Shown here piece by piece: positions 57,067 to 64,000 of a stretch of 64,000 bases of DNA (within the stretch, counting starts at the first letter, position 1; the number at the start of each line of letters is the position of its first letter). The translations under genes were made by a program, and so were the position numbers. The stretch is from Phymorhynchus buccinoides (Eukaryota > Mollusca > Gastropoda > Neogastropoda > Raphitomidae), in the NCBI GenBank assembly GCA_017654935.2, contig CM065697.1, positions 44,876,313 through 44,940,312 of the forward strand, read 5' to 3'. Below the pieces are notes generated by a model. It was not told where the DNA came from, searched no databases, and was given only the letters and a program-made list of their open reading frames with translations.

Positions 57067-57773
57067 ACCACACAAACCACACACATTCAAATAATGTGCA
57101 TTATTCGAACAGTATTTTTTTTTTTTTTTAATGAAAATTGTTGTAGAAGCATTACCAGGAGTGCCCATACTCACAGTCACACGCATATACAGACATACAA
57201 ACACAGACACACAGACACCCGGACAGACAATCAAGAATAAGAAGTGATAGGGCAGTTGTACACACATAAGCGAATATTCCATGCGGAAACCTGTTGGCAA
57301 TCCATAAATAAGTGAAACAAAGAAGGAAAGAGATTTGCGCACGTGTCCGATTTCCCCTATATGCGTAAACTTTAATCCTTCTTTCTTCCAACTTATTTAG
57401 GGTTTTCCGTAATGGAACTTACGCGTCTAATGTGAACCGGCCTAATCCTTTGACCCCTTTTGGGGCAAGGAGGAGCGAAGAGTAACGGAAACACCACAAA
57501 CTTAATCAGAACATAGAACAGCGGTGGACGTAACAGCGGACATGTCGAAACTGGGTGAACTGTATAAAATAAATGCACGCACGCACGCACGCACGAAAGC
57601 ACACGCACGCCCGCACGCACGCACGCACAGCACACGCACACGCACACACACACACACAACACCACACACCACCACACACACAACACACAACACAGACACA
57701 CACACACACACCCACACACACACATTGCCTAAAGGAATAAAATAGTGTTTATAATGTCTATTTCAGCCTCTCT

Positions 57774-57824
<51 letters not shown>

Positions 57825-59101
57825 GTCTCTCTCGCTCCCCTCCTCTCTCCCCTCCTCTTCTGAGAAGTAAATTGTGGGGAAGTAGGTGTTTTTAGGTTTC
57901 CGTGTTTTTTTTATTTGGTCGGTTGGTTTTCTGTTTTTGCTTGTTTTCATTGCTGATGTTGATCCTCTGTTGATCCTCTGTTGATGCTCTGTTGATCCTC
58001 TGTTGATGCTCTGTTGATCCTCTGTTGATGCTCTGTTGATCCTCTGCCTACTAGTCGTTCTCGTTGACGATTTTTCTCAATGTTCATTTATAGTATTAGT
58101 TACAACTAGCGCAACGCGAGTACCGGTTAATGACGAAAGAGTAACGGTTAACGCCTAGTCAAACGGTAACGCTAAGTTATAGGTAACCTTGAGTACAGCA
58201 AATTTGAAGCCGCTTCGGTAAGAAATTGGGCAGAGTTATAAGGCCCAGTTTCCCAGTTGCGCGGCTCTGAGAGTTGGACGCGCTCTCCCTAGTGGTGGGA
58301 ACGGTAACGCCTAGTAATGGCAACACCAAGTACTAGGTAAACGTTGAGTTAGGCCCTACAGCAAAATTTGAAGCAATTCGGTTAAGAAAAAGCAAGAGTT
58401 TATAAGGCCCGTTTTCCCGTTGGCGCGCTCTGAGCCTGATACCGCTCTCAAGAGGTAACGGTAAAGCCAAGTAATGGTGACGATGAGGACAGCAAAATTT
58501 GAAGCAATTCGGTTAAGAAACGGTGGAGTTATAAGGCCCCGTTTACCGTGGCCGCTGCTCTGAGAGTGGGACGCGTTCTCTCGATTCTCTTTCAAGATTG
58601 TTTGGCCCGGACTACAGCAATGCATTATATCAATTGGAAGCAATTCGGATAAGAAACGGCGAGTTATTTGTGAAAAGGTTTAAGAGCGGCATGTATCCCG
58701 CGCGTTTAGAATCGATTCGCTTCCGGTTAGGGCACCAAAGATAGTCACCGTCGCCGGTCATCTAACTTCCAAAATCAAAGGCAATTCGTCCAGAAATACC
58801 GGAGAGCTACGTGCACCGAGAGGCCGGCGGATACGCGTTTTTCGCGCATTGCCAAACCGCGCAAATGACACGGCGTTGCCATCGCCCGTAGGCTCACAGC
58901 AAATTTGAAGCGATTCGGGCGAAAAACGGCGGAGTGATAAGGCCAGTTTGTGTTTCAGACACACACACACACACCACCACACACACACACCACACACGGA
59001 CACTTGGCTTTTTATTATATGATTCTGCATGCTTAGAATCAAGGACAGAATGGAAGGATATTAGCAACCTAAATTCTTATCTTGTAAATAAAGTATTTGA
59101 A

Positions 59102-59199
<98 letters not shown>

Positions 59200-59208
59200 T
59201 GCGTCTCT
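56748..59208 (+). repeat. Duplicated block, copy 2 (partner 1-2500)
   Basis: It follows copy 1 component by component: the retroposon piece (56748-56965), CA (57020-57085), CGCA/CA (57575-57725), CT (57767-57860), the 11 bp array (57960-58045), the ~130-150 bp array (58100-58945), AC (58963-58998) and CT (59105-59208). Compared with copy 1 it has frequent one-base insertions and deletions. It ends at an assembly gap. Confidence 0.92.
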
Positions 59209-59708
59209 NNNNNNNNNNNNNNNNNNNNNNNNNNNNNNNNNNNNNNNNNNNNNNNNNNNNNNNNNNNNNNNNNNNNNNNNNNNNNNNNNNNNNNNNNNNN
59301 NNNNNNNNNNNNNNNNNNNNNNNNNNNNNNNNNNNNNNNNNNNNNNNNNNNNNNNNNNNNNNNNNNNNNNNNNNNNNNNNNNNNNNNNNNNNNNNNNNNN
59401 NNNNNNNNNNNNNNNNNNNNNNNNNNNNNNNNNNNNNNNNNNNNNNNNNNNNNNNNNNNNNNNNNNNNNNNNNNNNNNNNNNNNNNNNNNNNNNNNNNNN
59501 NNNNNNNNNNNNNNNNNNNNNNNNNNNNNNNNNNNNNNNNNNNNNNNNNNNNNNNNNNNNNNNNNNNNNNNNNNNNNNNNNNNNNNNNNNNNNNNNNNNN
59601 NNNNNNNNNNNNNNNNNNNNNNNNNNNNNNNNNNNNNNNNNNNNNNNNNNNNNNNNNNNNNNNNNNNNNNNNNNNNNNNNNNNNNNNNNNNNNNNNNNNN
59701 NNNNNNNN
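59209..59708. other. Assembly gap, exactly 500 N
   Basis: Same placeholder length as the first gap. Frames crossing it are meaningless. Confidence 1.
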
Positions 59709-59845
59709 TTCTGGAACGGAGACAATCTTGTGCCAATGGCATATGCTTCACGAACACTCACGGACACTGAAACAAAGATAATTATGCACAGCTCGAAAAG
59801 GAGTGTATTGCCTCTGTCTTTGTTCGTTACTGCGAGAATTTGCTA
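59709..59845 (+). pseudogene. Ty3/gypsy-type pol RNase H fragment
   Basis: The frame at the contig start reads LVPMAYASRTLTDTETK, a hallmark of Ty3/gypsy RNase H. The continuation (YAQLEKECIASVF) is in another frame after a shift near 59778. Coding resemblance ends by about 59845. The rest of the element would lie in the gap or is lost. Confidence 0.75.
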
Positions 59846-60120
59846 ATACATTGTGTGTCCTGTGTCTGAATACAGCTGACCTAACCTTGGCCCACCATTC
59901 AGAGCAAGGACCTCGAAAGCTCCAATCAGATGCCAAGCTGCTTGTTGCGTGTCGATGTAGTCTGGCTTCGGCTTCAACGCTTAAGGGGCCACGTGCCGGC
60001 AAGCAGATCGTCTCGCTGACCTCTGTCCGGATCCGTGCCCCACACCAAAGAAACGAAAAATCGCTGAAAGCGTCGTGACGCCCTGTGGACACTTTTTCTT
60101 GAGTGCTAAAGTTGTGAAAG
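59846..60120. other. Complex sequence of unknown nature
   Basis: Open on both strands for about 90-114 residues, but no recognised domain. It could be part of the preceding retroelement or unrelated. Confidence 0.3.
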
Positions 60121-60530
60121 CCAGATGTGCAACTTAGGTGGTTTCAATGTAGGCTTCTACATAGACTACTTCCTACTCAGGAATATCTGTTTCAATGTAA
60201 AATTGTTGACTCCCCGTCCTGTAACTTTTGTGAACAAGAAGAACAGAATATCCCACGTATGTTCTTTGACTGTACTATTGTTAATATGTTTTGGAGAAAT
60301 ATGCAATGCTTGCTAAAATATAAATGCCAACACTGTAATAATTTGATTATTGACAAGGAATTGGTTCTTTTGGGGGTGAAACGGACTGTGAAAACAAAGT
60401 TCTACATTTTATATTGATCTTCGCCAAATTCTATATTTATAAATGTAAATTACAAGATGTCCATCCTAACCTGCAGGTTTTTCTCACAGTTTTAAGGTAC
60501 AGAGATAATCTACAAAAAAATATGTAGCCT
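60121..60530 (+). pseudogene. L1/Tx1-like LINE ORF2 C-terminal remnant
   Basis: The frame 60127-60417 gives LRWFQCRLLHRLLPTQEYLF, then a zinc-knuckle-like CNFCEQEEQNIPRMFFDC and a following MFWRNMQC segment, the pattern of L1/Tx1-type C-termini. A shift near 60415 moves the continuation (FYIYKCKLQDVHPNLQVFL, then LRYRDNLQ) to another frame. The RT domain is missing. Confidence 0.7.
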
Positions 60531-60817
60531 TTTTGAATGGTAACTTGGGACAGTTTGAGGAAAACTGGTTTCCATAATATTCTCCAATTATGTCATAGCC
60601 TCCTTTATGAATTGTGCAGAGTGTGTACATTACATCCGTGAATTGTGTTGTTTCACTTTCTTCATAGCTTGTGACTTGAGTACTTGTTAGTATTTTGCTA
60701 TTTATAATCCAAAGTCCCTTTCCTGTTGCAATGACCCTTTTCCATTATTACTATTATTCTCTTTTCTTTTATTTATTTATTAATTTTTTCACCGACACTG
60801 TAGTATTGTCCTCTGTC

Positions 60818-60942
60818 TGATGTCTCTCTCTTCTCTCTCTCTCTCTCTCTCGTCTCTCTCTTCTCTCTCTCTCTCTCTCTCCATCATCTCTCTCTCCCTC
60901 TCTCTCTCTCTCCTCTCTACTCTCTGTGTGTGTGTGTCCCTT
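60818..60942. repeat. (CT)n tract ending in (TG)n
   Basis: Interrupted CT with a short TG run at 60925-60938. Confidence 0.95.
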
Positions 60943-61165
60943 ATCACTTCGCTGATAACAGCAATAGTTCAAGTTTTTGTACAATATTAATCTCTGATTC
61001 TTACCTATGTTTGGTTTCCCCTCAGACATTAGAGATTAGACTGGAACTTACCATGGCTTATTAATGGCTATATAATGTCTTCTATATTAGGAGAAGTTTG
61101 CAAATTGGAAAAACAAAACAAAAAGACCTAGATTGAAAAGTTATCGAATGTAGCATTCGAGATCA

Positions 61166-61829
61166 CCCGCGGAGTTACGCAGCCACAGCCCGACTTCGGA
61201 GGATGACTGTGATTATCTTGTTGCTGCTGCATACTGTCACTATCTTACTGTTTCTGCTGCTGACTGACTGTCCCTAATCTTGCTGAGCATATTTCCCATA
61301 AAAGCATCCGAGAATCACGCCGCATTGCTAGTTTTTCAATGTCATACGTCAATGTCATGACCTTGACCTTGACATTGACCCCCAAAGGCACAATTACAAT
61401 ACCCAGCCAACATTCCCACCTGATTTCATCTTGGGAACTCCATTTTTGCGACCCCCCGATTTTCAGGGTCCAGCGATGTCCTTGACCTTGACCTTGACCT
61501 TGGCCAACAATATTCGGAAGGAGCATAAGCCAAACCACCTTCATACCAAATGTCAACATCCTATGTCGACTGGTGCCTGAGATATGGCTAAAAATACATT
61601 TTCAGTGTTCAAGGTCATACATCAAGGTCATGACCTTGACCTTGACACCAAAAGGCATCTTCCTATCCTTACAGTACTGTTAGCCTACATGCAACATCTA
61701 AGTTTCATCTTCCTATGACCTTATTATGCTGTTAACAAACCCACATACATACATACATGTTGACACACACACAGCCACTTACACAACAAAAACAATATCA
61801 CCTTCGCTCCGTAAACACCGCGGGTGATA
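61166..61829. mobile_element. TIR element rich in TGACCTTGA
   Basis: The left end ATCACCCGCGGAGTTACG at 61166 is mirrored by ACACCGCGGGTGAT at 61815-61828. The interior has three clusters of GACCTTGACCTTGAC (61355-61375, 61482-61502, 61628-61650) and ACATACATACATACATG near the right end. It is non-coding. The superfamily is not assigned and target duplication is not evident. Confidence 0.6.
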
Positions 61830-61858
61830 ATGATTAACCCGTGGGTGATAATGATTAA

Positions 61859-63763
61859 CCCTTTCACCGCCAGCCATATTTCAGCCAAATAATTCCATTA
61901 AATTTGCCTGGGTAGATGTGACGTAATTGACCCGCACGCCCCGCTTTCTCCGTTTCTTATACCCCCCCTCCCCTTTCTTTTCTCGGGCCGCCACTTTAAT
62001 TGCCAGTCAACATCTAACAGACGCAGATTAAGGCATTTATCTCTTTGAAGCCCGGTTTACCTCCCCTTTCAGCATGTAACACCTACACTGGCGGTCTCCC
62101 TTTACTCCCCGATCTACCTTCCCATCACGAGAAAGTGACACCCACAGTCGGCGCCCTTTGAAGACAACTCTTCCTTTCCAATCACGAGAAGGTCGGCATG
62201 TGATAATGATGTAACCGGCGCGTGATTGTTCTGTACTACTATGCATACTACTATGACATCATCTTGTGACGTGTCGACTGCTATAAACCAATCACAGGCT
62301 TTCATTATTTGAAAATGGAAGGGGAAAATTTGAGTAGTGAGGAAAGTTAGCACCTGATTACCTCTCTCCCAGCCAGTCATAATAGCCCAACTAGTGAGTA
62401 TTATTGACGGCAGGTGATTGAGATTTGTTTTTGTTTGATGTGTGATGAATAAGGAGTAGTGTTTTGAAAAGAAGTGGTAAACATTCTGTTCTATTTATGT
62501 GCACTGATTATTTGTGTGTGTTGACTTTAACTCTTTTGGTACCAGAACCGGATTTTATGCCTACTAACCCTTTTGTATATTTTTAGTAGGAAGCCTGTGG
62601 GTTGCAATCTTGCACTTTATGATACCATTCCTTTCCAGGTGTTGGATGGAGAGTGATGTTGGCTTACCTTTTATGTTTTACTGATCTCAGTTTGTTAACT
62701 GAAATTCAGTTTATTTATTAACTAGTGCTATTGTACAAGGGCAGCCTTCTAGCCGGTTGGGATCCACTAATTCCCTGCCGACTGAAGCCCCTTGTCTCTA
62801 AGCCATAGAGACCTACATCCACCTTCTCCTGTGATTATCAGCAGGGCATCGTGGGCAGGACGATCATCCCTGACTCACAAGCACCAAGACGGGAACGCCG
62901 CCAAGACGCCCCGCACCCAGAATCCGCGAGGAGACCACGCCTGAACCGTGCCATCCCGCGAAGCCGTAACCGGAACGACTGGGAGCTACTCTCACCTGAC
63001 GAGCAAGCCCAGCCACCCCAGCACTCGCCGATCACTACGGAGGAACTTGACAACAGCTAAGTCCCCCGGACCGCGCCAATCATTTGAACTTTCCTCCGGA
63101 CAATGAAGATGATTAGTGACCCTTCCTGCTTGGGGCTAACCTTCTAGAAAGACAACAGTCTTGTAAATCCATTCGGATTCGATTGTTTTTCATTCACATT
63201 TTGTTTTGGCGCCATTGAGCTGCTTTATTATTATTGTTGCATAATCTTATGCAGATTTTGTGAGTAAATAAAATACAAGTGTCAAATAATCCTGAACCCT
63301 TTGGTCAGACTGATGAGAGTGGGAGTCTTGTAATTTCATGTAAAACCCTACTTCTCTCTGTCTGCCATTTAGAGCAATTCAACCACTTGTATTTCTTACA
63401 ACCATACGAGCCAGAACCCGGGCACAAATATAAATTTATTAGATGAAAAGGGGCCGGGAAAGTTGCTCATCTCCCATACCCTAGAGAAGTGGGCTAAAGG
63501 CAAATTTTCTACTTGAAAATTTAACACACTAAAAGTCTTCCCTAGGGACTTAGCCTTTTAACCCATTACCTCGTCACAGTAGAGAACAAAATCCATCTGC
63601 AGTATTGGGGATTCTTCTGTGACATATATAAAATAAGGTCTATCCTTACTTCCTAAAACTAAGACAATAGGGTCTTTGGATAATATACCCCAATTTGATG
63701 CCTTTTAGTGACATAGGTGTTATATCACTGTGGTGCTAAAATGCGACTTTGGCGGTGAAAGGG
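61859..63763. mobile_element. piggyBac-type element, ~1.9 kb, TTAA-flanked
   Basis: TTAA at 61855-61858 precedes CCCTTTCACCGCCAGCC. The right end is GGCGGTGAAAGGG followed by TTAA at 63764-63767. The first 14 bases of the terminal repeats are identical, and sub-terminal CATATTT/GCATTTT also match loosely. TTAA target sites and CCC-starting ends are the hallmarks of piggyBac elements. The one modest internal open frame (62851-63060) does not resemble a piggyBac transposase, so this is a non-autonomous derivative or carries captured sequence. Confidence 0.75.
62851..63060 (+). CDS. Arginine-rich open frame inside the piggyBac-type element, unrecognised
   Basis: A 69-residue frame, rich in Arg, Pro and Gln, ends at a TAA at 63058-63060. 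GTGATTATCAGCAG near 62832-62845 could be a splice acceptor, and AATAAA at 63266-63271 lies about 205 bp downstream, so it could be a terminal exon. It might also be the tail of a captured retroelement protein. I do not recognise it, and it may be chance. Confidence 0.2.
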   Translation: MGRTIIPDSQAPRRERRQDAPHPESARRPRLNRAIPRSRNRNDWELLSPDEQAQPPQHSPITTEELDNS

Positions 63764-63767
63764 TTAA

Positions 63768-64000
63768 TGTTTTTACTGTTTTCAATCTGTTGATAGGTTA
63801 TTTTCATTGCTACTGCCGTTGTCGCCATTAGCATAATGGCAGTGGTGATGGTCGAAATGGTGATTATGAATCGATGCGGATGATAGCAGTGAGAACTATT
63901 ACTGCTATTGACATTGATATCTTTATTTCCATTATCAATACTGTTGATCTCATTACCATTTGCTGTTACAGTTATCATCCTTTCTTACTTTTCCATCACT
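63768..64000. other. Unassigned sequence to window end
   Basis: No feature seen; it is weakly rich in ATT/ATG triplets. Confidence 0.4.

Noticed and set aside
59748..60092. 114-residue minus-strand frame
   Set aside because: Overlaps the plus-strand Ty3/gypsy RNase H fragment, which has clear family motifs; the minus frame has none.

Overview
This window looks like intergenic or intronic DNA from an animal, probably a marine mollusc and perhaps a caenogastropod. I infer this from the dense CA/GA microsatellites, the mix of non-LTR retrotransposon remnants and the style of the dispersed repeats; no species-diagnostic gene is present. I found no intact host protein-coding gene. The long open reading frames that run through CT/GA or CA/TG repeats (Ser-Leu, Arg-Glu, Cys-Val and His-Thr polymers) are by-products of simple sequence.

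The window joins three contigs at two gaps of exactly 500 N (8454-8953 and 59209-59708). The last ~2.46 kb of the middle contig (56748-59208) repeats the first ~2.5 kb of the window (1-2500) in the same orientation and order but with many small indels. This suggests a redundant haplotype, an unmerged contig overlap or a real duplication.

Mobile elements dominate. (1) A ~220 bp TA-flanked palindromic MITE occurs five times (5791, 7150, 44443, 49029, 54011). (2) A ~550 bp long-TIR element occurs three times (5173, 27216, 41718). (3) A ~220-290 bp element with GACCCACC-type ends occurs three times (4158, 6911, 24957). (4) A ~260 bp element occurs twice (3867, 7947), with ends that resemble inverted CTCF sites. 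(5) A ~1.9 kb piggyBac-type element lies at 61859-63763, flanked by TTAA. (6) A ~660 bp TIR element rich in TGACCTTGA lies next to it. (7) A broken Tc1-like transposase lies at 10880-11380. (8) Non-LTR retrotransposon 3' parts from at least four lineages lie at 4405, 11500, 38520, 46490 and 60121. (9) A Ty3/gypsy RNase H scrap begins the third contig.

From 16.4 to 27.2 kb there is a large set of related segments in inverted orientation, separated by 24 bp and 30 bp tandem arrays. Other arrays have periods near 11, 22, 52, 64, 74, 130-150, 165 and 260 bp. Two tRNA-like sequences are visible: an Asp-like one followed by a T-run (52450-52520, minus) and a Ser-like one (3523-3600, plus).

The elements do not form a pathway. 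The window records nested transposition, microsatellite growth inside transposons and array amplification. I see no convincing new gene system. The points best worth following are the CTCF-like transposon ends, the inverted 16-27 kb complex, the MITE family nested inside a 22 bp array, and the assembly redundancy.
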